DNA of 64,000 nucleotides from Saccharofermentans sp. (GTDB lineage: Bacteria; Bacillota; Clostridia; Saccharofermentanales; Saccharofermentanaceae). Both the position numbers and the translations under genes were made by a program. Positions 56,613-64,000 of this stretch are shown piece by piece. The first letter of the stretch is position 1. Every line of letters starts with the position of its first letter. The notes beneath the pieces are model-generated. The model was not told the origin of the DNA. It did no database searches and saw nothing but the letters and a program-made list of their open reading frames with translations. The stretch lies in the NCBI GenBank assembly GCA_024691325.1, contig JAILNR010000038.1:1-64000 (forward strand), written 5' to 3'.

Positions 56613-58415
56613 GTGTTTCACCATAGCTACATAATGCGAAGAATGTTCTTTCTTGTGTTTGTAGCTCTCGCTGCAGCAGCACTTCTTGCAGGAATTGCAT
56701 TCGGAATAGCAGGTAGAAAAGCTGCTTACAATTACCAGGTAAACGAATCCTCAATACAAAGAGACAAAATCATAGAAGTATTCTATACGGCTACTGAGCG
56801 TATGTCACTTGAAGAGCTGTACAGGTATGTCCTCTACCCTTCTTGCGTTTCCAACCGCGAGTATTTTATAGTCGACCGCAACGGCAAAATCGTCGTTCCT
56901 TCGAATGCTTATTTAACTACTGATTCAGACAAGCAGACAGCATTGGAATATATAAGCGAGAATCTGGAAGATGAAAATGCGTGGGAAGGCGGCTTCGCTT
57001 TCATTGATGCACAAGGGTTCAGCAATGATATATTCCTCATGACTGTACCTTTCACAAAGGGCGATTCCAATTATTATATTGTTCAGTATACGCTTGTTAA
57101 TGAAGGCAGCGATCTTATTAATGATTACATTAATATCCTTTTCTTATCCACATTGGCAGCTGCTTTGGCTATGCTCCTGCCTACTGTTGTATTCGTTGAA
57201 CTCATAACCGAACCTTTGCAGGAAGTTAATCAGGTCGCCAAGGAATATGGAAGAGGCAACCTTCAGATCAGGGCAAATGAGAGTCATGTCGGTGAAGCGG
57301 GAGAACTTGCTGAATCTTTCAATAATATGGCGGACAGGTTATCGCAATCGATCAATGATCTGACCAATGAGAGAAATAAACTTGAGAATATTTTTAATAT
57401 TATTTCTGAAGGTATTATCGTATTTGATATAACTGGAGAAGTAACATTCTCAAACGATAAGATGACTGACATCTTCTCAAAGGTTCCTCACAAGACCACA
57501 TTTGACAAAAAGCTTCAGCTCGTTCCTTTCGAAGAGTTTTGGGAGAATCTGGCGATAAGCATGGATTCGGGTGAGACATCAAAGAAAACCGAAGAAGGAA
57601 CGAATTATGCATACGAGTACACCATAGTACCGAGATTCGATTCATCTAACCAGATATGCATCGGTGCTACTGCATTCTTCAGAGATATAACGGAAGCACA
57701 TAAGCTTGATATGACCAGACGAGACTATGTTGCCAATATCTCCCATGAGTTAAGAACTCCTCTTCAGACCTTGCGCGGACTTATCGAGCCTCTCGCAGAC
57801 GGTATGGTTAAGACCGAAGAAGACCGTATGAGGTACTATGACATAATCCTCAACGAGACCTTGAGACTTTCCCGTCTCATAGACGACATGCTTGAGCTTT
57901 CCAAGCTTCAGTCCAGAACGATCGCGTTTAGAATGTTCCCGTTCAACATGAACGAGATCCTCGATAGTATTGAAACACGATTCAAATCCGTTATGAAAGA
58001 AGCCGGGATCTACTTTAGTGTTCACAAGAACACAGGTGAACTTCCCACAGTAAACGGTAACCCTGACCGAGTAAACCAGATCCTCGTAATCCTTCTTGAT
58101 AATGCCAAGAAATACACGCCTTCAGGAGGAAGTATTACTATTACAAGTGATTATGACGAAGAGATAGGTAAAGTCTTCATCTCGGTTTCCGACACAGGAC
58201 AAGGCATCCATGAGTATGATATAGGCCATATTTTCGAGAGGTTCTTTAAGGCAGACCGCGCACGAGGCAAGAAAGGAACCGGTCTTGGACTTGCCATCGC
58301 GAAAGAGCTTCTAACTTACATGGGAGAAGACATTACCGTAGAAAGCGAATACGGCAAGGGAACCAAGTTTACGTTCACTCTTAAGAAGGCTGAAGTAGTC
58401 AATTCATGGGAGTAA
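56613..58415 (+). CDS. Sensor histidine kinase (HAMP-PAS)
   Basis: 600 residues. Membrane helices near 10-32 and 176-198 flank an extracytoplasmic sensor domain; then HAMP (about 199-250), a PAS domain (about 258-365) and HisKA with phospho-acceptor His378 in NISHELRTPLQ. HATPase_c has the N box LDNAKKYTPSGG, G1 VSDTGQG, and G2 GKKGTGLGLAIAKEL. The WalK/PhoR type. Start is GTG immediately after the regulator stop, with GAGG eight bases ahead; an ATG seven codons later has no ribosome site. The signal is not indicated by the neighbours. Confidence 0.93.
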   Translation: MFHHSYIMRRMFFLVFVALAAAALLAGIAFGIAGRKAAYNYQVNESSIQRDKIIEVFYTATERMSLEELYRYVLYPSCVSNREYFIVDRNGKIVVPSNAYLTTDSDKQTALEYISENLEDENAWEGGFAFIDAQGFSNDIFLMTVPFTKGDSNYYIVQYTLVNEGSDLINDYINILFLSTLAAALAMLLPTVVFVELITEPLQEVNQVAKEYGRGNLQIRANESHVGEAGELAESFNNMADRLSQSINDLTNERNKLENIFNIISEGIIVFDITGEVTFSNDKMTDIFSKVPHKTTFDKKLQLVPFEEFWENLAISMDSGETSKKTEEGTNYAYEYTIVPRFDSSNQICIGATAFFRDITEAHKLDMTRRDYVANISHELRTPLQTLRGLIEPLADGMVKTEEDRMRYYDIILNETLRLSRLIDDMLELSKLQSRTIAFRMFPFNMNEILDSIETRFKSVMKEAGIYFSVHKNTGELPTVNGNPDRVNQILVILLDNAKKYTPSGGSITITSDYDEEIGKVFISVSDTGQGIHEYDIGHIFERFFKADRARGKKGTGLGLAIAKELLTYMGEDITVESEYGKGTKFTFTLKKAEVVNSWE

Positions 58416-59107
58416 GAGTCAATAAATACATAGCTTCTTCAGGATATTGCTCAAGAAGAGAAGCAGATAAACTCGTCATGGACGGGTGCGTCATGGTTGA
58501 CGGTATAATAGCGCAGAACGGCACAATAGTTGAAGATGAAAGTGTGGTTACCGTTAATGGCAAGCAAATCTCGCCTGAGGAAAAGAAGATATATATCGCA
58601 CTTCATAAACCGCTTGGTATTACCTGCACTACTGACAGGAGAGATCCTTCCAATATCATTGATTTTCTTAATATGGATGACAGGATCTTCCCCATCGGAA
58701 GACTCGATAAGAACTCTTCCGGTCTGATTTTGCTTACAAATGACGGCGATATTGTTAATAAGCTGCTAAGAAGCGAGAACGGTCACGAGAAAGTATATAA
58801 CGTACGCGTCGATCATAAGATCGCCCCGGGGTTCAAGGAAAAAATGGAAGGCGGAGTAGTGATACTGCGAAGAAAGACTCTCCCCTGCAAAGTTGAGATC
58901 ACAGGAACACACACATTCGATATCACCTTAAAGCAGGGACTCAACCGCCAGATCAGGCGTATGTGTGATGCGTTAGGATACAGAGTAACCAAATTAAGAA
59001 GGATAAGATTCGTTAATATTGAATTGGGAGATATGAAACCCGGAGACTGGCGTTATCTTACTAAACAGGAGATAGATGGATTAAAATCTGCCAATCAGCC
59101 TGACTAA
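58406..59107 (+). CDS. S4-domain pseudouridine synthase, RluB/RluF type
   Basis: 233 residues. S4 RNA-binding domain 1-60 (RVNKYIASSGYCSRREADKLV), catalytic Asp in PIGRLDKNSSGLILLTNDGD, and GLNRQIRRMCDALGYRV. The IALHKPLGITCTTDRRDPSNI entry is closest to RluF/RluB, which act on the peptidyl transferase region of 23S rRNA. Overlaps the kinase by 10 bases and so is coupled to the two-component pair, an unusual partner. Its tail overlaps the convergent yqeG by 27 bases. Confidence 0.9.
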   Translation: MGVRVNKYIASSGYCSRREADKLVMDGCVMVDGIIAQNGTIVEDESVVTVNGKQISPEEKKIYIALHKPLGITCTTDRRDPSNIIDFLNMDDRIFPIGRLDKNSSGLILLTNDGDIVNKLLRSENGHEKVYNVRVDHKIAPGFKEKMEGGVVILRRKTLPCKVEITGTHTFDITLKQGLNRQIRRMCDALGYRVTKLRRIRFVNIELGDMKPGDWRYLTKQEIDGLKSANQPD

Positions 59108-59578
59108 CCGTTCGAACGGACGCTTGAGAACAACATACCAGATTTCTTTTGGCGAATACTTCTCAACCATGATCGTATAAACGCCGGCAAGTCTTCCTGC
59201 AATTACATCAGTAAAGACCTGATCACCGACCATAACTGCCCTGTCTTTATCAGTCTGCATGAGTTTAAGAGCTCTGTAAACTCCGTCCGGTCTGGGCTTA
59301 TGAGCATAAGTAATACAAGGAATATCAAGAGCCTTTGCAATTCCTGCGGACCTTCCTGACTTTGCATTGGAAACAAGACAGCAAACGAACCCCTCACACG
59401 TGATTTTCTTAATAAAATCATAAGCGAATTTATCTGGAGCCTTGGCATGGTCAGGGCCCAAAGTATTATCAAAATCGAGTAAAAGACAGGTCTTACCTGC
59501 CTTCTTGAGCTCATCAAGCGGTATATCATACACGCTCTTACATACTTTATCGGGCTTCATTGCAGAAAAAATATTCAT
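59081..59578 (-). CDS. yqeG: YqeG-type HAD phosphatase
   Basis: 165 residues, HAD superfamily subfamily IIIA. Motif I LLLDFDNTLGP (nucleophile Asp and general acid Asp), motif II VSNAK, motif III Lys in HKPRPDG and motif IV VMVGDQVFTDVIAG. YqeG-type proteins occur across Firmicutes, often near yqeH-like or aroE genes; substrate not established. No ribosome site: TATAAT (minus, 59598-59593) lies 14 bases before the ATG, so the leader would be about 8 bases. Confidence 0.9.
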   Translation of the reverse strand: MNIFSAMKPDKVCKSVYDIPLDELKKAGKTCLLLDFDNTLGPDHAKAPDKFAYDFIKKITCEGFVCCLVSNAKSGRSAGIAKALDIPCITYAHKPRPDGVYRALKLMQTDKDRAVMVGDQVFTDVIAGRLAGVYTIMVEKYSPKEIWYVVLKRPFERLVRLIGRF

Positions 59579-59662
59579 GTTTAACGATTGTAATTATAAA
59601 AAAGTAAAAAGTAAATCATCTTGTGATATTATAATGTGCGATAAAGAAGAGAGGTTACTGAT

Positions 59663-61015
59663 ATGAAGATTGCAAAATTCGGTGGTTCATCACTTGCTAA
59701 TGCGTTTCAGATAAAGAAAGTATGCGAGATCATTCTGGCTGATCCTGACAGAAGGATCATTGTTGTGTCCGCTCCGGGCAAACGCGACAAGAATGATATC
59801 AAGGTAACAGATCTTCTTATAGCTACAGCTAATGCCGGACTTGCAGGTAAATCATATGATAAGGAACTGCAAAGAGTAATCGACAGATATAAGGAGATTT
59901 GCGACGATCTTAATATCGAAGACAAGCTCCCCGAGATCATCGATACACTTAAGGCAGCAGCTGCTTCAGATACAAAAGACGAGAACAGATATCTCGATAC
60001 ACTTAAAGCAATGGGCGAAGACTGCTGTGCAAGACTTGTATCAGCATACTTAACTTCAATAGGACACCCTGCAAAGTACTGCAGTCCCAAGGAGTGCGGT
60101 CTTTTCCTTGAGCATGATGCCGCAGGTAAAGCAAGAATCCTCGGTGAGTCTTATGACAATCTCGAACAGTTAAAGCACGAGAAAGAGATCTGTATCTTCC
60201 CCGGTTTTTATGGCTGTGGAAAAGACGGTAGAGTAATAACATTCTCAAGAGGCGGTTCAGATATTACAGGTTCTATCCTTGCAGGTGCTGTAAATGCGGA
60301 TGTTTATGAGAACTGGACAGATGTCGACAGCGTATTTGCAGTTAATCCGAGCCTTGTTAAGAACCCCTTCCCTATCACTGAGATAACTTATGACGAGATG
60401 AGAGAGCTCGCTTATGCCGGCTTCTCAGTTCTTCACGAAGAGGCTCTCTACCCTGTTTATGTACGTGGTATTCCCGTTCATATTAGAAATACAAATAATC
60501 CTTCCGCTAAGGGTACCAGAATCGTATCCGAGAGAACTCATTATGATTCACTCGTAACGGGTATCGCCGGAGAGCGCGGATTCCTTACCATTACAGTTAC
60601 AAAGTACCTCATGAATCACGAAGTCGGATTCATATCCACGCTTCTTAATATAATGGCCGATGAGGGTATTCCGATCGAGCACATTCCTTCAGGAATCGAT
60701 TCGATCACTATTATCGCGAGAAAGAAATACTTTACTCCCGAGAAGGAAGAAATCGTACTCAACCGTTTCAGGAACGAGGCAAAAGCTGAGTCAGTAAAGG
60801 TAGACAGAGATCTTGCAATCGTTATGATCGTCGGACAGGCTATGGAGAAGTCAGTTGGTATCATGGCAAGAGCGGCTTCTGCGCTCTCTGCAGCCGGCAT
60901 CAACTTAAGAATCGTTAACCAGGGTGCTTCCGAGATCTCAATGATGTTCGGTGTGGCCGAAGAATATAAGGATTACGCAATAAGAGTTCTGTATAAAGAA
61001 TTATTCAGATACTGA
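59663..61015 (+). CDS. Aspartate kinase
   Basis: 450 residues; first step of the aspartate family pathway. N-terminal KIAKFGGSSLAN, the SRGGSDITGS phosphate loop and ENWTDVDSVFAVNP. Two ACT domains in the C-terminus (about 310-450, AMEKSVGIMARAASALSAAGINL) mean feedback control by Lys and/or Thr. The length and layout match the 440-aa clostridial class rather than the Bacillus alpha/beta enzyme. AGAGG is 8 bases before the ATG; a TATAAT at 59630-59635 is the likely -10. The tail overlaps comEC by 15 bases. Confidence 0.95.
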   Translation: MKIAKFGGSSLANAFQIKKVCEIILADPDRRIIVVSAPGKRDKNDIKVTDLLIATANAGLAGKSYDKELQRVIDRYKEICDDLNIEDKLPEIIDTLKAAAASDTKDENRYLDTLKAMGEDCCARLVSAYLTSIGHPAKYCSPKECGLFLEHDAAGKARILGESYDNLEQLKHEKEICIFPGFYGCGKDGRVITFSRGGSDITGSILAGAVNADVYENWTDVDSVFAVNPSLVKNPFPITEITYDEMRELAYAGFSVLHEEALYPVYVRGIPVHIRNTNNPSAKGTRIVSERTHYDSLVTGIAGERGFLTITVTKYLMNHEVGFISTLLNIMADEGIPIEHIPSGIDSITIIARKKYFTPEKEEIVLNRFRNEAKAESVKVDRDLAIVMIVGQAMEKSVGIMARAASALSAAGINLRIVNQGASEISMMFGVAEEYKDYAIRVLYKELFRY

Positions 61016-63025
61016 GAATTCATATATTATCGCGCCTTCAAGATCGGTCCTTCTGATCTCACATCCGTATTCTTCAAGTCTTTGAATTGTAGATGGGGCA
61101 GGATGTCCGTATGGGGAATTCCTGACCACTGATATTATTGCGGTTTGTGGAGACACGGCTTCCAGAAATGCTGTACCTGTTGAATATGCGGAACCGTGAT
61201 GACCTACTTTAAGTATGTCTGAATCAAGGTCTGCGCCTTCCCTTATCAGTTCAGATTCTGTATCAAATCCGATATCACCGGTAAACAGGATGCTTGTCGA
61301 ATTATAAACCATCCTTAAGACGACGCTGTCTTCGTTACCGCCGTCATGAACCTCGTGCGGCCAGATACAATAGAGTATAAGATCATCATCCATTTGTATC
61401 TCATCCCCGCATTTTAAGTCATAGCAGGTAAGCATCCGTCTGATCCTGCCGGCACTGTTAAGGTAATTGATGCCGCCGATGTGGTCTTCATCCATATGAG
61501 TCGCAACTGCAATGTCAACACTTCCGATACCGTAGTAATCAAGAACGGAGGATACCGAATAATGCCCCTCATCCTCTACACCGCCATCAATAAGTATGGA
61601 TCCTTGATCATTAGTAATAAGGCACGAATCACCCTGCCCCACATCTATAAAAATAACTGTCAGATCAGGACGGTTAACAAAATCTACAAACATGAATACA
61701 GCCGCGGCAAAAGTTATCAGAATAACTGCCGGTTGAATGATTCTCTTAATTATCGAACGTGGAAACAGACTTATAACAATTAAAGCAAACATACTCTTTA
61801 TGAAGAAATCCGATAAACCTCTTGATGACGCACCGTCAAAAGAAACAGATGAACACAGACGTGTCATATTAAGCAAAATATGCAGCAGAAACGAACATGC
61901 ATGAGGAAGCCCTGTAATTACGGATGGAACAAAGAAAACACAAGCTGCAGTTGCAATAAATGAGCCTGCAATCTGTACAAACAGGTGAACAAACGAGAAG
62001 TAATAACAGCTTCTTTCCCAAAACGGCATCATCCCTATAACGGCTGCAAACGATGGTGACAAGATATCTGCCGTTTTATCAGGAATCCTGATATCCGTTA
62101 GTTTCTTATGAATCCCTCCGGAAAGATAATGAATAGATAAAGAAGCGGCAAAGCTCATCATATAACCCGATGACAAACAACCATAAGGATCCTCAACAAA
62201 TATCATAATCGTGGCAAGTGCCATTCCCGACAGATAGTCTCTGCACATAAACGCACATATACTCATTACGGCGGCTCTTGTAACTGAGCCCGACCATCCC
62301 GTAAAAGTACCAACAAGAATACAAAAAGCTATATAAAGCGGTCCCGAATACCGTTTCTTCATATGTGAAGCAGAAACCACAGATGCCAATATCATTAGAA
62401 ACCCCGCGAAATGAGTACCGGATACAGCCAAAAGATGCGAGCAGTTTGAGAGCCTGAATGCTCTTAACACATCATCTTCAACGAGCGAAGAATCCCCCAT
62501 AAAAACAGCTGCAGCCAGTGCTTTATCGGCTTCATCAAATAGCGAGAGTGCAAAGCATCTCAATTTGTATGAATAAGTTCCTGCAAATGATGCCAGACGG
62601 CCGGTAAGATTAGATTCATTCAGTATATCGACCGCATATGGCTTCAGGATTCCTCTGATACCTCTTCTTTTAAGATATCCGGCATAATCAAATTCTCCGG
62701 GATTTGAAGGAGTATCAGGCATATAAATATCCCCTCTTATATACAGATCCTGCCCGACATCGGGGTAATCTTCAAAAGTCTTGTAAAGAAGTCTTCCAAA
62801 ACTGTCAGTTACTATCTCAAGTTCAACGGTACCGTCAAGGTTATAATCTATATGCCTTACGTAACCGTAAAACTCTGCGTCATACACATTTACAGAAAAT
62901 GAATTAACATTCACATAGATATTAATTGCAAGCAAAGCAATCAAAGCCGGAATTACAAGCGGTCTTAACATAAAAAAGGTCTTAATCTGTCTAAATATCT
63001 GCTCAGACTGATATCTATAAATCAT
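61001..63025 (-). CDS. comEC: ComEC/Rec2 competence membrane protein
   Basis: 674 residues. DUF4131-like N-terminus with OB-type strands (about 50-130), the competence membrane domain with about eight to ten helices (HLLAVSGTHFAGFL, GWSGSVTRAAVMS), and a C-terminal metallo-beta-lactamase domain (VIFIDVGQGDSCLI, THMDEDHIGG, LKVGHHGSAYST). It forms the DNA import channel; the MBL part may degrade the non-transforming strand. Other competence genes are not in view. No ribosome site precedes the ATG; a TATTAT at 63040-63045 would give a leader of about 8 bases. Confidence 0.94.
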   Translation of the reverse strand: MIYRYQSEQIFRQIKTFFMLRPLVIPALIALLAINIYVNVNSFSVNVYDAEFYGYVRHIDYNLDGTVELEIVTDSFGRLLYKTFEDYPDVGQDLYIRGDIYMPDTPSNPGEFDYAGYLKRRGIRGILKPYAVDILNESNLTGRLASFAGTYSYKLRCFALSLFDEADKALAAAVFMGDSSLVEDDVLRAFRLSNCSHLLAVSGTHFAGFLMILASVVSASHMKKRYSGPLYIAFCILVGTFTGWSGSVTRAAVMSICAFMCRDYLSGMALATIMIFVEDPYGCLSSGYMMSFAASLSIHYLSGGIHKKLTDIRIPDKTADILSPSFAAVIGMMPFWERSCYYFSFVHLFVQIAGSFIATAACVFFVPSVITGLPHACSFLLHILLNMTRLCSSVSFDGASSRGLSDFFIKSMFALIVISLFPRSIIKRIIQPAVILITFAAAVFMFVDFVNRPDLTVIFIDVGQGDSCLITNDQGSILIDGGVEDEGHYSVSSVLDYYGIGSVDIAVATHMDEDHIGGINYLNSAGRIRRMLTCYDLKCGDEIQMDDDLILYCIWPHEVHDGGNEDSVVLRMVYNSTSILFTGDIGFDTESELIREGADLDSDILKVGHHGSAYSTGTAFLEAVSPQTAIISVVRNSPYGHPAPSTIQRLEEYGCEIRRTDLEGAIIYEFSVSE

Positions 63026-63072
63026 GATGTTATGTTAGAATAATAAAGTTGAAAGTTTGCCTACCAAATGAA

Positions 63073-63097
63073 GACAAAAAACGACAAAAAACGACAA
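63073..63097. repeat. Short tandem repeat GACAAAAAAC
   Basis: Two full copies and a partial third copy of a 10-base unit, one DNA turn apart, in the 91-base gap between divergent comEC and engB. It may be a slippage product or a small operator. Confidence 0.6.
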
Positions 63098-63116
63098 GAG
63101 TACGCCTTAATTCATT

Positions 63117-63710
63117 ATGACTATCGACTTTCGTAAAACTAAGTTCACTGCCCTTGCGGCGTCAATCAGCCAGTGTCCTGTGGCTGATATGCCCGAAGTT
63201 GTTATGTCGGGAAGATCAAATGTAGGCAAGTCATCCCTTATTAACGCTCTTGCTGATAACAAAAAGCTTGCAAGAGTATCACAAACGCCGGGAAAGACGC
63301 GCGCTGTCGTTTTCTTTGAAGTTGATAATAAGATCAGGATAGCCGATCTTCCGGGATATGGTTATGCCAAGGTCTCCAAAGAGAAGAAAGCGGAATTCTC
63401 TTCCCTCGCGGACAGTTACTTCACATCAGGACGTAAATTTGACCTTGTTCTTCACCTGATGGACATCAGAAGAGAGCCAAGCAAGGAAGATATTGCCATG
63501 CTTGAGTATATGAACTCTAATTCTATTAGGTATTTTGTGGTATTTACCAAGGCAGACAAGTTTTCAAAGGAAGGCATGCGCCGCAGAGTCGAAGAACTCA
63601 AAGATATTTATAATTTCGATGATAATGCTGATGTTTTTGCAGTATCTTCGGATAAAAAACTGGGCATTGAGGAGCTTCGTGAGTCAATTGCCCAAGTCCT
63701 CATTCAATAA
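63117..63710 (+). CDS. engB: Ribosome biogenesis GTPase YsxC/EngB
   Basis: 197 residues; Ras-like GTPase required for 50S assembly. G1 GRSNVGKSS, G2 Thr region SQTPGKTRAV, G3 IADLPGYGYAKVSK, G4 FTKADK, G5 near FAVSSDK. No ribosome site is recognisable before the ATG; a poor GAG lies about 20 bases upstream. Confidence 0.96.
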   Translation: MTIDFRKTKFTALAASISQCPVADMPEVVMSGRSNVGKSSLINALADNKKLARVSQTPGKTRAVVFFEVDNKIRIADLPGYGYAKVSKEKKAEFSSLADSYFTSGRKFDLVLHLMDIRREPSKEDIAMLEYMNSNSIRYFVVFTKADKFSKEGMRRRVEELKDIYNFDDNADVFAVSSDKKLGIEELRESIAQVLIQ

Positions 63711-63737
63711 GAGGGCAAAATTGTAAAATTTGGACAG

Positions 63738-63766
63738 TTGCTTTTATAAGCATGTTGCAAGATACT
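63738..63766 (+). promoter_or_regulatory. Possible promoter of the right-edge gene
   Basis: TTGCTT, 17 bases, GATACT. The -10 starts with G, so this is a modest match; it lies 22 bases before the next ATG, with engB already ended. Confidence 0.35.
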
Positions 63767-63787
63767 AGTTACGTAAAGGAGAGATAA

Positions 63788-64000
63788 ATGCTACAGCTTG
63801 AACCTTACGGTCCTATCGGTATCATCTCACACAACGCTAACGCCGATTTTGTTAAGGCGGTTAGTGATACTTTATCACAGAAGCGCAAGAAGCGTTTTGA
63901 AGGAAATACCAATCCTTATGTAAATACTCCCGGTTATTACCGTTCCAACTATATTCTTGATTCTAATCTTGTCCGTTTCCAGACCGGTGAGGGCAAATTT
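63788..64000 (+). CDS. Probable ribose-phosphate pyrophosphokinase, 5' part
   Basis: First 71 codons, cut by the window edge. The start has a good AAGGAG six bases ahead. The peptide opens with a GPIGIISHNANADFVKAV strand-helix like the N-terminus of PRPP synthetases and continues to LVRFQTGEGKF, which resembles the R-F-x-T/S-G-E-x-K segment of the longer clostridial form of the enzyme. The enzyme makes PRPP from ribose 5-phosphate and ATP. The assignment rests on this resemblance alone; the active-site part lies outside. Confidence 0.5.
   Translation, partial: MLQLEPYGPIGIISHNANADFVKAVSDTLSQKRKKRFEGNTNPYVNTPGYYRSNYILDSNLVRFQTGEGKF

Noticed and set aside
63073..63097. CRISPR-like repeat
   Set aside because: Unit of 10 bases with no spacers and no cas genes.
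1..64000. tRNA or rRNA genes, insertion sequences or prophage
   Set aside because: None was found by eye; no cloverleaf-like stretch, transposase or phage gene stands out. A tRNA scan could confirm.

Overview
The window reads as a low-to-mid GC chromosome segment of an anaerobic Firmicute of class Clostridia. The grounds are a 2-hydroxyacyl-CoA-dehydratase-type activase giant, a PerR repressor, a DUF975 membrane protein, a SleB-type wall hydrolase, an ABC-F ATPase, a PepV dipeptidase, YqeG, YsxC/EngB and a CD1871A-type CXXC mini-protein. No rRNA, tRNA, CRISPR array, transposase, integrase or phage gene was seen. Gene density is very high: no gap without a gene reaches 300 bases (the longest are about 150), and many neighbours overlap by 1 or 4 bases (TAATG, TGATG, ATGA, TTGA). 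The species cannot be named from the sequence alone.

Layout. 1-1.9 kb: AT-rich accessory edge with a secreted lectin-like protein and a lipoprotein cut by the window edge. 2.1-6.0 kb (+): gltX, glnS and a DUF975 membrane protein. 6.0-18.0 kb (-): one packed run of twelve genes read from pyrH leftwards: pyrH, frr, uppS, cdsA, dxr, rseP, ppx, ppk, galM, a TlpA-like thioredoxin lipoprotein, a 45-residue CXXC protein and a polytopic 4Fe-4S protein. It joins ribosome recycling, undecaprenyl/isoprenoid and phospholipid synthesis, polyphosphate turnover and what looks like an envelope redox module. 18.2-19.1 kb: mscL and a leaderless perR with its own Per box. 19.1-28.5 kb (-): a hypothetical gene, the 1477-residue activase, polA, coaE, a small membrane gene and a SanA/YdcF-type gene.

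28.6-40.3 kb (-): SH3/glucosaminidase/DUF4214 wall enzyme, prfB, an aminotransferase with its Lrp/AsnC regulator, an ABC-F ATPase, asd, a lipoprotein, rarA, glyA, a SleB-type hydrolase and a small membrane gene. 40.3-48.5 kb: an alpha/beta hydrolase; divergent D,D-carboxypeptidase; an AIR-synthase-like gene, thiI and cysteine desulfurase (tRNA thiolation set); tsf and rpsB. 48.5-55.8 kb: a polytopic GT-C-like membrane protein, pepV (+), thrS without a TGS domain, an RluA-type pseudouridine synthase, a methyltransferase and a lipoprotein. 55.9-64 kb: OmpR-type two-component pair with a downstream RluB/F-type pseudouridine synthase (+), yqeG (-), aspartate kinase (+), comEC (-), engB (+) and the start of a probable ribose-phosphate pyrophosphokinase (+).

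The most interesting points are the TlpA/CXXC/4Fe-4S envelope redox cassette, several genes with no Shine-Dalgarno sequence and -10 boxes that place transcription at or almost at the start codon (perR, dacA, yqeG, comEC), the activase with its uncharacterised partner, the lysine-rich tail on polyphosphate kinase, and the TGS-less, insertion-bearing ThrRS. Most of the window is ordinary core genome.
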